A stretch of 11,691 bases of DNA from Bacteroidia bacterium. GTDB taxonomy: Bacteria; Bacteroidota; Bacteroidia; Bacteroidales; Rikenellaceae. The stretch spans positions 1-11,691 of the forward strand of contig BNXD01000045.1 in the NCBI GenBank assembly GCA_025999315.1, written 5' to 3'. The position numbers were made by a program, and so were the translations under genes. The notes under the pieces were generated by a model. The model had not been told where the DNA came from, made no database searches, and saw only the letters and a program-made list of their open reading frames with translations. Below are positions 4,781 to 11,533 of the stretch, one piece after another. Numbering within the stretch: position 1 is the first letter of the stretch; every line of letters begins with the position of its first letter.

Positions 4781-6772
4781 TTAAAGTCGCAATTTTATCC
4801 CCGCGTTGATCACAAAACCATCCAGCGGCGCGTAAATGTCTTTGAAAACGGGGTTTGTTATCGGGCCGGTATGGATGGCGCCGAAGCGGGTTTGCCGCGT
4901 GTCGGTAAAGTTTTCAAAGTTGACAAAGACCGAAGCGTGTTCCCAAATCCGCTCGACCATTGCACCGAACACCCAAAAGGCCCTCCCCGTTGCGCCGTCG
5001 TTCAACGCCTGGCGACTGTTGTAGTAGGCTTCCAGTCCTATTCGCCATTTTTCTTCGACTTCGTACATTAAAACTGTATTTATGCGGTGTTTCGGCGTTA
5101 ATGGATTTTGATAACGGTCCCCATTTTCTTTGACAACGGCGTCCGTAAAGGTATAACCCAGATAGAGTTTGAAATCTTCGTATCCGATCTTTATATTCGT
5201 CTCCGCGCCTTTTGTATCGGTGTGTCCGTCGATATTTTGAAATTGACGGTCGCCTCCGCTCAAGGAAACAAGCATCAGGGGAGAGTTCAGGCGGGTATAA
5301 AAAAACAGTTGATTGACGCTGAACGTGATCCTGTCGGCGATCGAGGTGCGGTAGTTTATGTCGCCGTTAACGCCGTAACTGCGTTCCAGCCTGTTGGCGT
5401 GGCTGTTTACGGACAATACGTTTTTATATTGCATTCGCTCGCTCTCTTCGGTGAAGATGGTGGGCGTTTTGTAGCCCGGTCCGCCGCCGACACGGGAGGT
5501 CCATTTTTTATCGATCTTCAGCAGAGCCGACAGACGGGGCAAAATGGCAAAGCCATAACCGGCCACACAGTCGCCGCGCAATCCGCTTTCGAGGCTGAGC
5601 CGGTCGGTTATCCTCGAAAGGTTTTGCACAAAAACGCCGCCGGTCAACTGGTCGTAGTTGCGCGGTGCGATGCTTCCGCCTGCAGGTTTTTCTCTGAAAT
5701 TGTCGGTCCAGAGATTTACGCCGCCGACCCATTCTGTTTTTTCGCTTGAGTGCAGGTAGTTTATCTCGCTGAATGTGCCGTTTTGAACGCCGTCGAAAAC
5801 ATAGCCGGGTATGGTTATCGTGCGTTCAAAATAGTTGTAGCTGTTGCGGATGTTCATTTTCGATCTGTTCGAGAAACGATGTTCCAGCGAGAATTGAGAA
5901 CTGATCCGACTTGTTTTGTTTCGCTCAAAATAGGCATGTTCGCCGCCCTGTCGCCCTTTCAGATAAAGCATGTCGCCGCCCAGCCTGTTCTCAAAGGCGG
6001 TGTTCACGCCAAAATCGGCTTTTGTTTTTTGGCCCAACCGGACAAACAGCCGTGGATTGACCGTGTATCGTTCCACCTTGGGAATGGCGCTCAAACCGAT
6101 GCCCGCAGGGTCGCAGGGAGTATTGCTGTTGCGTGAGACAAAGAGTGTCAGGCCGATCCTGTCGAATTTCTGCGAATAGAATCCGCTGACGTCCAGCCCC
6201 AGGGCCGACGTTCCGTTCAGCAGAAAATTCAGTTCGCGATTTTCGGTCGGCGTTTTTGAAATGAGGTTTACAAGTCCCGCTATTGCACCTCCGCCGTAGA
6301 GCGTGGAGGAGGCCCCTTTGACTATTTCCACCTGCATGAGGTCGAGCGGCGGAATCTGCAACAGCCCCAATCCGCTTGCCGCACCCGAATAGAGCGGAAA
6401 GCCATCCTTGAGAATTTGCGTATATCTGCCATCCAAACCCTGTATGCGGATAGAGGCGTTCGCCGAAACAGGCGAGGTTTGCTGCGTTTGAATCCCCGTG
6501 CTTTCGCTCAGCAACATGCGAATGTCGCCGGGTTTCATGCTCGCTTTTTCGTCCAGCTCCTCAGCGCCGACAAGCTCCAGGCGGGTCGGAATATCCCGAA
6601 TGGTTCGTGTGCTTCGGGTGGAAGAGACAACCACCTCTTCGAGTTCTTCGTCCGGTTTTTCCGAGAATACCCGCACCGTATCGGCCTGTTTGCCTGTCGC
6701 CCCGGGCAAGTCCATGGCAAACAGCGCGCTGCACCGGATCAGCGCAACGAATAAAACTATATATGATCTCAT
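4781..6772 (-). CDS. TonB-dependent outer-membrane receptor (CirA/FepA-sized)
   Basis: This 663-residue TonB-dependent receptor imports a large or scarce ligand across the outer membrane using energy from TonB-ExbB-ExbD. The signal peptide is MRSYIVLFVALIRCSALFA, with cleavage probably near residue 19. A TonB-box-like EEVVVSSTR follows at about 45-53. The plug domain (about 47-175) includes SIRIQGLDGRYTQILKDGFP and EIVKGASSTLYGGGAIAGLVN, the classic plug signatures. The rest is a 22-strand-type barrel ending in AGIKLRL. There is no N-terminal carboxypeptidase-like domain and no SusD partner, so it is not a SusC-type glycan importer. The start at 6772 is preferred over 6799 because the signal peptide begins there. 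It follows the DUF6660-like gene by 79 bases without a new -7 box, so the two are probably one operon. The ligand cannot be read from sequence; a metal, metallophore or corrinoid is plausible. The gene is clearly more AT-rich than its neighbours. Confidence 0.88.
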   Translation of the reverse strand: MRSYIVLFVALIRCSALFAMDLPGATGKQADTVRVFSEKPDEELEEVVVSSTRSTRTIRDIPTRLELVGAEELDEKASMKPGDIRMLLSESTGIQTQQTSPVSANASIRIQGLDGRYTQILKDGFPLYSGAASGLGLLQIPPLDLMQVEIVKGASSTLYGGGAIAGLVNLISKTPTENRELNFLLNGTSALGLDVSGFYSQKFDRIGLTLFVSRNSNTPCDPAGIGLSAIPKVERYTVNPRLFVRLGQKTKADFGVNTAFENRLGGDMLYLKGRQGGEHAYFERNKTSRISSQFSLEHRFSNRSKMNIRNSYNYFERTITIPGYVFDGVQNGTFSEINYLHSSEKTEWVGGVNLWTDNFREKPAGGSIAPRNYDQLTGGVFVQNLSRITDRLSLESGLRGDCVAGYGFAILPRLSALLKIDKKWTSRVGGGPGYKTPTIFTEESERMQYKNVLSVNSHANRLERSYGVNGDINYRTSIADRITFSVNQLFFYTRLNSPLMLVSLSGGDRQFQNIDGHTDTKGAETNIKIGYEDFKLYLGYTFTDAVVKENGDRYQNPLTPKHRINTVLMYEVEEKWRIGLEAYYNSRQALNDGATGRAFWVFGAMVERIWEHASVFVNFENFTDTRQTRFGAIHTGPITNPVFKDIYAPLDGFVINAGIKLRL

Positions 6773-6851
6773 TTTTGCTTGATTTGGATGAACGTACAAT
6801 CGTGCCGGAAAGTTCTCTTCCCGTCAGTTAAATTGGTAAATTTCAATATGA

Positions 6852-7142
6852 TCAAGCAAATTTTGGCGGCTGCAGGATGCCGTCGAGAGAAATATCCGCA
6901 TAGATATGCGGCTCGCATGTCTCTATCTCGGCAGAGAGTTCCTGCGGGTCGGCTTGCGCGTGGGCAATATCTGTCATTAAAAATCCGACACAGGTATTGC
7001 AAAACGAAAACGGCGAACAGCAGTCGGCGCAATCGTGCTGTTCGGTTTGACATCCGTCGTTTTCATCACTGCAAGCATCGGGACAAAACGATGCCGAAAG
7101 CGCTAAAACATAAATAAATAATATGCCTGCCAGAAATTTCAT
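6852..7142 (-). CDS. Small secreted cysteine-rich protein, DUF6660-like
   Basis: This 96-residue protein has an N-terminal hydrophobic signal (MKFLAGILFIYVLALSA) followed by a cysteine- and acid-rich segment: Cys at 20, 24, 31, 38, 41, 42, 48, 51 and 76, with His36. It ends LDGILQPPKFA. The CSPF motif at 42-45, the clustered cysteines and the QPPK ending recall the bacteroidotal DUF6660 family, whose members, from memory, often sit beside TonB receptors and heavy-metal efflux genes. Function is not established; periplasmic metal binding is an inference from Cys/His content. The start at 7142 is chosen because the signal peptide begins there; the frame stays open to 7247, but those 35 codons would include the promoter. 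It is the first gene of a probable operon with the receptor at 6772-4781, and is divergent from adk. Confidence 0.75.
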   Translation of the reverse strand: MKFLAGILFIYVLALSASFCPDACSDENDGCQTEQHDCADCCSPFSFCNTCVGFLMTDIAHAQADPQELSAEIETCEPHIYADISLDGILQPPKFA

Positions 7143-7213
7143 GCTGCGAAATCGAATGCAAAAGCGGGCGAACGCAAAGTTGGCGTCCAATATCCGCACC
7201 TCCGTCATGACGG

Positions 7214-7248
7214 CAAAGATAGTCCGATTTTTTGCATTTTTGGCCAAA
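7214..7248 (-). promoter_or_regulatory. Promoter for the DUF6660-like/TonB receptor operon
   Basis: The minus strand reads TATCTTTG at 7221-7214, an exact TAnnTTTG match. A TTTTG at the -33 side (CAAAA on the plus strand, 7245-7249) lies 23 bases upstream, within the 17-23 range described for Flavobacterium promoters. The predicted leader is about 65 nt. Confidence 0.6.
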
Positions 7249-7262
7249 AGTAACTAACTTGG
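7231..7262 (+). promoter_or_regulatory. Candidate adk promoter
   Basis: TTTG at 7231-7234, then 20 bases, then TAACTTGG at 7255-7262, one mismatch from TAnnTTTG. The predicted start near 7268 gives a leader of about 17 nt. It overlaps the opposing promoter at 7214-7248, so the two may compete. Confidence 0.4.
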
Positions 7263-7284
7263 CGACAGTAAAATTGTCGATACC

Positions 7285-7863
7285 ATGATGAACATTGTAC
7301 TTTTTGGCCCTCCGGGGGCGGGTAAAGGCACGCAGGCTCAGAAACTTGTCGAGAAATATGCCCTCCGTCACGTCTCCACCGGCGACATCATCCGCGGCGA
7401 GATCAAGGCCGGCACCGCTTTGGGCCGCAGCGTCGAGAGCTACATCCAAAAGGGCGAGCTGGCCCCCGACGCCCTTGTGATCAACATTATAGCCGACTAT
7501 CTGGAGCGTAATTGCGCGGATTGTCCGGGGATCATTTTCGATGGTTTTCCGCGCACCACAGTGCAGGCCGAGCAGTTCGACCGCATGTTGGCCGACCACA
7601 ACATGAAGGTCGACATGATGCTCTCGCTCGAGGTGCCCGAGGACGAACTGGTGGAGCGTCTGTTGCTGCGCGGCAGCACCAGCGGCCGCGCCGACGATGC
7701 CAACCAGACGGTGATACGCAACCGCATCCACGTCTACAACGCCCAGACGGCCATCGTAACCGACTATTACGCCGCCCAAGACAAATATGTGGCCGTCAAC
7801 GGTCTTGGCGCGATCGACGAAATATTCGCCCGTCTGTGCGACCGCATCGACCGCCACCTCTGA
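7285..7863 (+). CDS. adk: Adenylate kinase
   Basis: This 192-residue cytoplasmic enzyme catalyses ATP + AMP = 2 ADP. The P-loop GPPGAGKGTQ is at residues 8-17, the AMP-binding STGDIIRGEIK follows, and DGFPRT is near residue 88. The LID region is the short form (LLRGSTSGRADD), without the four-Cys zinc motif. The length fits bacteroidal Adk, which is shorter than the roughly 214-residue E. coli enzyme. Two ATGs occur in tandem at 7285 and 7288, so the mature start could be either. It is divergent from the DUF6660-like gene and is followed 28 bases after the stop by a 21-bp hairpin. The minus-strand frame at 7066-7887 is a shadow. Confidence 0.95.
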   Translation: MMNIVLFGPPGAGKGTQAQKLVEKYALRHVSTGDIIRGEIKAGTALGRSVESYIQKGELAPDALVINIIADYLERNCADCPGIIFDGFPRTTVQAEQFDRMLADHNMKVDMMLSLEVPEDELVERLLLRGSTSGRADDANQTVIRNRIHVYNAQTAIVTDYYAAQDKYVAVNGLGAIDEIFARLCDRIDRHL

Positions 7864-7891
7864 CACACCCCCCTCTCTCTCCGTCATGCGC

Positions 7892-7939
7892 TATCCGGCG
7901 CGCTGTGTGCAATGATTGTTGCACACAGCGCGCCGGATA
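7892..7939 (+). terminator. Long perfect hairpin terminator of adk
   Basis: The arms at 7892-7912 and 7919-7939 pair over 21 bp without mismatch (left arm begins TATCCGGCGCGCTGTG) around the loop TGATTG. The following sequence, ACTGATTTTACTCATTT, is moderately T-rich. Position right after adk fits a terminator; the stem is long for one. Confidence 0.75.
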
Positions 7940-7954
7940 ACTGATTTTACTCAT

Positions 7955-8053
7955 TTACAATCCGTAGCGGGCGCTTATATGGGGAACGGTCTGTTTGTAA
8001 TGCCATTCAGGGACAGTATGAATTCTTTTCGTTTGCAACCAAACGCCTGCCGT
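7955..8053 (-). pseudogene. Orphan reading frame resembling a protein C-terminus
   Basis: After an in-frame TAG at 8056-8054, 32 codons are open to a TAA at 7957-7955, with no start codon. The peptide is TAGVWLQTKRI followed by HTVPEWHYKQTVPHISARYGL, rich in Trp, His and Tyr and protein-like in composition. It may be the remnant of a gene whose front was lost or interrupted near the palindrome at 8067-8116. I do not recognise the family. Chance cannot be excluded at this length. Confidence 0.25.
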
Positions 8054-8066
8054 CTATTTAAATGAA

Positions 8067-8116
8067 GGTTCAAGATAACTTACAAAGATGCAAATCTTCT
8101 AAAGTTATCTTGAACC
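8067..8116. repeat. Near-perfect 50-bp palindrome
   Basis: The arms GGTTCAAGATAACTT (8067-8081) and AAGTTATCTTGAACC (8102-8116) are perfect 15-bp inverse copies. Inside, AAGAT/ATCTT (8085-8089, 8094-8098) continues the pairing with small mismatches around GCAA. It overlaps the 3' end of the small ORF at 8246-8070. It could be a terminator for that ORF or a small inserted palindromic element; both flanks are AT-rich. Confidence 0.7.
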
Positions 8117-8246
8117 CATAGTTATTATATACGGCAACTTTTATATTCTCGTCATCGTCTGCCCTGCAAGTACCAACGGTCAGAATGGCAAGGCCGAGTC
8201 CTGCTAATAGATACTTGTTTTTCTCAATAAAATCGATTTTTTTCAT
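8070..8246 (-). CDS. Small hypothetical secreted or membrane protein
   Basis: This 58-codon frame has a lysine-rich start (MKKIDFIEKNKY), a hydrophobic segment LLAGLGLAILTVGTC and a polar tail beginning RADDDENIKVAVYNNYGF. It looks like a signal sequence, with Cys27 in a poor lipobox (Thr at -1). The last 15 or so codons lie inside the palindrome at 8067-8116, so the C-terminus is dictated by that repeat. Its ATG lies two bases after the U-run of the pump-gene terminator, so it would need read-through or a promoter overlapping that hairpin; no clean -7 box is seen. An upstream ATG at 8270 is inside the terminator and less likely. No family was recognised. It may be a real small gene, or the front of a gene broken by the palindrome. 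Confidence 0.4.
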   Translation of the reverse strand: MKKIDFIEKNKYLLAGLGLAILTVGTCRADDDENIKVAVYNNYGFKITLEDLHLCKLS

Positions 8247-8248
8247 GC

Positions 8249-8294
8249 AAAAACGCCCTGCTTCGGTCATTAGAAAAATGGCCGGAGCAGGGCG
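8249..8294 (-). terminator. Intrinsic terminator of the RND pump gene
   Basis: On the minus strand CGCCCTGCTCCGGCC (8294-8280) pairs with GACCGAAGCAGGGCG (8268-8254) through 15 positions including G-U pairs, with an AU-rich loop, and is followed by TTTTT (8253-8249). It starts 43 bases after the pump-gene stop codon. On the plus strand no T-run follows, so it is directional. Confidence 0.88.
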
Positions 8295-8337
8295 ACAAAA
8301 AAGATTATTGGGATTATGTCTGATTATGTCGGCATGG

Positions 8338-11300
8338 CTACGTCTTTCTGTTTGTCAAACAGTAGATTATCGGTATGACAAAGCCGTTGAGCAGCGTCGA
8401 GGTCAGCAACCCTCCGAGGATCACTTTGGCCATCGGGCTTTGAATTTCGTTGCCCGGCAGGTCGCCGCCCAGGGCCAGCGGTATCAGGGCCAGCGCTGCG
8501 GTGAGCGCCGTCATCAGGATAGGGTTCAGACGGTCCAGCGAGCCGCGCATAACGCTGTCGGTCACCGACATGCCCGTGGCGCGCAGATCGTTGTAACGCG
8601 ACACGAGCAACATGCCGTTGCGCGTGGCGATGCCCAGCAGCGAGATGAATCCGATGATGGCCGGGATACTCATAACGCCACCCGAAACCGCCAGGGCCAT
8701 GACCCCGCCTATCAGCGCCAGAGGCAGGTCGAGCAAGATGACCGCCGCCTGGGTCGCGCTGCGGAACTGTTTGAACAACAGCATAAATATCACCAGCGCC
8801 GAGAACAGCGAAACCGCCATCAGCGTACGCGAGGCCGTCCTCTGGCTCTCGAATTGCCCGCCGTACTCGATGTGATAACCCTCGGGCAGGCTGACCTGCG
8901 CCTCGATCTGCTTGCGGATCGCGCTCACCGCGCCCCGCAGGTCGCCCCCGGTGATGTTGGCCGAGACGACGATCTTGCGCGCCACGTTTTCGCGGTTGAT
9001 GATGTTGGGTCCGGCGGTCGAGGTGATGTCGGCCACGTAGCTCAGCGGAATTTTGTGCCCGCCGGCATCCACCGCCATGTCGCGGATATGTTCGGCGCTC
9101 CGGCGATGGTCGTCGTCGATCTTCAGCGTCAGGTCGAAGAGCCGGTCGCCTTCGCTGACCTGCGACACCACCCTCCCGCCCAGCAGGACGCTCACTGCGC
9201 GGCTGAACTCGGGCAGCGTCATGCCGTACGCGGCCAGCATCTCGCGCCGGGGGGTGATCTTCAGTTGCGGTCGTTCGACCTGCTGCTCGACGCTCAGGTC
9301 TGCTATGCCGTCCACGTCCCGGATGGCGGTTTTGATCTGATTGCCAATGGCGAACAACCTGTTCAGGTCGTCCCCGAAGAGTTTGATGGCCACGGCTGCC
9401 CGTGTGCCCGAGAGCATGGCGTCGATGCGGTGCGAGATGGGCTGCCCGATCTCGATGTTGACCCCGGGCAGCGTAGCGAGCTTGCGGCGTATCTCGGCCT
9501 CGATCTGTCCGCGCGGGCGTCGGGCGAGGACGAACGGCGCTTCGATCTCCGAAACGTTCACTCCCAGAGCATGTTCGTCGAGCTCGGCGCGGCCCGTCTT
9601 GCGCCCCGTGGTCTGAATCTCGGGCACCGAGAGGATCATCTGTTCGGCCATGTGCCCCATGCGGTCCGACTCCTCGAGCGAGATGCCGGGCAATGTGCTG
9701 ACGTTGATGGTGAAAGAGCCTTCGTTGAACGGCGGCAGGAAGCTGTGTCCCAGCGTCAGCAGCACGCCTGCGGCCGCCGCCAGCGCCACGCCCGTGCCTC
9801 CCAGCACTATTCTCCGGTGGGCGAACGACCACTCCAGGGCCCGTTTGTAGACGGTTTTCATCGTGCGTGCTACCCACGGTTCGCGCTCCCGCTGCCCGTC
9901 CCGTCGATCGGGCAGATAGCTGCACAGCACGGGGGTCAGCGTCAGAGCCACCACCGTCGAGGCCAACAGCGCCACGATGAACGATATGCCCAGCGGCGCC
10001 AGCATTCGCCCCTCCATGCCTGAGAGGGAAAACAGCGGCGCGAAACTCACTATGATGATCAGCGTCGAGTTGAAGATGGGCATGCGCACCTCTTTCGACG
10101 CCTCGAACACCACGGTCATAGTGTTTTTCTGCTCTGCGGGCGGCCTTTTGCGGTTCTCGCGCAGGTGTTTGAAGACGTTCTCCACATCCACGATGGCATC
10201 GTCCACCAGCGACCCGATGGCGATGGCCATTCCGCCCAGGCTCATGGTGTTGATGGTCAGTCCCAACGCTTTGAGCGCCAGTATCGAGGCCACCAGCGAC
10301 AACGGGATGGCCACCAGCGAGATGGCCGTGGTGCGCACGTTCATCAAAAACAGGAACAGCACGAGGACCACAAAAACGGCCCCCTCGCAGAGCGATCGCT
10401 GTACATTGCCTATCGAACTTTCGATGAACCGCGCCTGACGAAAAATGTCGGTCGAGATCTTCACATCCCGCGGCAATGATCCCCCGAGCTCGGCCAGCGT
10501 ACGTTCGAGCCTGGCGGTCAGCTCCATGGTTCCGGCGCCGGGCTGCTTGGTGACGGTCATCAGCACGGCCGCACGGCCACGCTGGGAGGCTGCGCCAAGC
10601 CGCGGCGTTTTGTCGCCCGCGCGGATCTCCGCTATCTGCCCGAGCATGACGGGTCCCTCGCCCGCGCGACCCACAAAGAGCTTGCCCAGCGCCTCGAGGT
10701 CGGAGGTGGCCACCGCCCCGCGTATGATATATTCGTTGCCCCACTCGTCGACCGTCCCGCCCGAGACGTTGCGGTTCGCATCCTGCACGGCGTCGATCAC
10801 CCCCTCGAGCCCCACCCCGCAACGCTTCATCCGCAGGGGGTCGAGCGCGATCTGATACTCCCTGACCTGGCCGCCCAGGACGCTCACCTGCGCCACTCCG
10901 CCCGCAGCCATCAGCCGCGGGCGCACCGTCCAGTCGGCCAGCGTGCGAAGCTCCTGCAGCGAGGCGCTGTCGGAGGTCAGGCCTATGATCATCATCTCGC
11001 CGAGGATGGACGACTGGGGCCCCAGCGTGGGGGCGCTCACCCCGGCAGGCAACGTCTCCCCGATGAGGGCCAGCTTCTCGGCGACGATCTGGCGCGCACG
11101 GTAGATGTCGGTTCCCCAGTCGAACTCGACCCATACCACCGAGAAACCCGTGGCGGACGACGAACGCACGCGCCTCACATCGGCCGCTCCGTTCACGGCC
11201 GTCTCGACGGGAAAGGTGACCAGACGCTCCACCTCCTCGGGCGCCATACCCCCCGCCTCGGTCATCACCACCACCGTCGGAGCGTTCAGGTCGGGAAACA

Positions 11301-11412
11301 CGTCGACCTCCATGTGCATGGCGATGTATATGCCCGCCACCATCAGCGCTGTCGCAGCCGCCAGCACCGCCACGCGATTGTCGAGCGAAAATTTTATTAT
11401 CCTGTTAAGCAT
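8338..11412 (-). CDS. Heavy-metal efflux RND transporter, CusA/CzcA family inner-membrane pump
   Basis: This 1024-residue inner-membrane proton antiporter is the pump subunit of a tripartite metal exporter that works with a periplasmic adaptor and an outer-membrane channel. The N-terminus MLNRIIKFSLDNRVAVLAA leads into TM1 and DVFPDLNAPTV, characteristic of heavy-metal RND proteins. TM4 carries GSLVDDAIVDVEN (residues 400-412): Asp404, Asp405 and Glu411 match the acidic proton-relay positions. GHSFLPPFNEGSF (555-567) is a second family motif, and two six-TM halves each carry a large periplasmic loop. Length is complete. The start at 11412 fits the family N-terminus; the 41 codons further upstream run through hairpins. 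Of the CusA methionine triad, the Met after LPG is Ile577 here, the middle Met also appears absent, and only Met666 (HRIDAML) may correspond, so the metal may not be Cu/Ag. The adaptor and channel genes are not in the window. The plus-strand frame at 8185-10023 is a shadow. Confidence 0.92.
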   Translation of the reverse strand: MLNRIIKFSLDNRVAVLAAATALMVAGIYIAMHMEVDVFPDLNAPTVVVMTEAGGMAPEEVERLVTFPVETAVNGAADVRRVRSSSATGFSVVWVEFDWGTDIYRARQIVAEKLALIGETLPAGVSAPTLGPQSSILGEMMIIGLTSDSASLQELRTLADWTVRPRLMAAGGVAQVSVLGGQVREYQIALDPLRMKRCGVGLEGVIDAVQDANRNVSGGTVDEWGNEYIIRGAVATSDLEALGKLFVGRAGEGPVMLGQIAEIRAGDKTPRLGAASQRGRAAVLMTVTKQPGAGTMELTARLERTLAELGGSLPRDVKISTDIFRQARFIESSIGNVQRSLCEGAVFVVLVLFLFLMNVRTTAISLVAIPLSLVASILALKALGLTINTMSLGGMAIAIGSLVDDAIVDVENVFKHLRENRKRPPAEQKNTMTVVFEASKEVRMPIFNSTLIIIVSFAPLFSLSGMEGRMLAPLGISFIVALLASTVVALTLTPVLCSYLPDRRDGQREREPWVARTMKTVYKRALEWSFAHRRIVLGGTGVALAAAAGVLLTLGHSFLPPFNEGSFTINVSTLPGISLEESDRMGHMAEQMILSVPEIQTTGRKTGRAELDEHALGVNVSEIEAPFVLARRPRGQIEAEIRRKLATLPGVNIEIGQPISHRIDAMLSGTRAAVAIKLFGDDLNRLFAIGNQIKTAIRDVDGIADLSVEQQVERPQLKITPRREMLAAYGMTLPEFSRAVSVLLGGRVVSQVSEGDRLFDLTLKIDDDHRRSAEHIRDMAVDAGGHKIPLSYVADITSTAGPNIINRENVARKIVVSANITGGDLRGAVSAIRKQIEAQVSLPEGYHIEYGGQFESQRTASRTLMAVSLFSALVIFMLLFKQFRSATQAAVILLDLPLALIGGVMALAVSGGVMSIPAIIGFISLLGIATRNGMLLVSRYNDLRATGMSVTDSVMRGSLDRLNPILMTALTAALALIPLALGGDLPGNEIQSPMAKVILGGLLTSTLLNGFVIPIIYCLTNRKT

Positions 11413-11458
11413 CTGTCTGTTTTGTGTTGATATAAATTGCTGTCGATAGCCTGTTTTT

Positions 11459-11533
11459 CGACTCCCCGCCCCCCCAGCGGCTCTTAGTCGCTGCACGGGC
11501 GAGGGAGTCGGCAGTTTTGACAGGCAAAACTGC
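11459..11533 (-). promoter_or_regulatory. Two strong hairpins upstream of the pump gene (candidate structured leader)
   Basis: Read on the minus strand, the first hairpin is GCAGTTTTG / CAAAACTGC (11533-11525 and 11519-11511, five-base loop). Directly after it comes a 52-base hairpin (11510-11459) with three stems: CGACTCCC/GGGAGTCG, CGCCC/GGGCG and CAGCG/CGCTG, broken by a bulge and a 3x3 internal loop, with the loop ACTAAGAGC. It is followed by AAAAA, not U, so it is not an intrinsic terminator on this strand. It lies 46 bases upstream of the ATG at 11412. It could be a regulatory leader, a processing site after an upstream gene, or an intergenic repeat. Confidence 0.45.

Noticed and set aside
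8185..10023. 612-codon plus-strand open frame
   Set aside because: Antisense to the pump gene, GC-rich and full of Arg/His/Gln runs. The minus-strand frame has all RND motifs, so this is a shadow.
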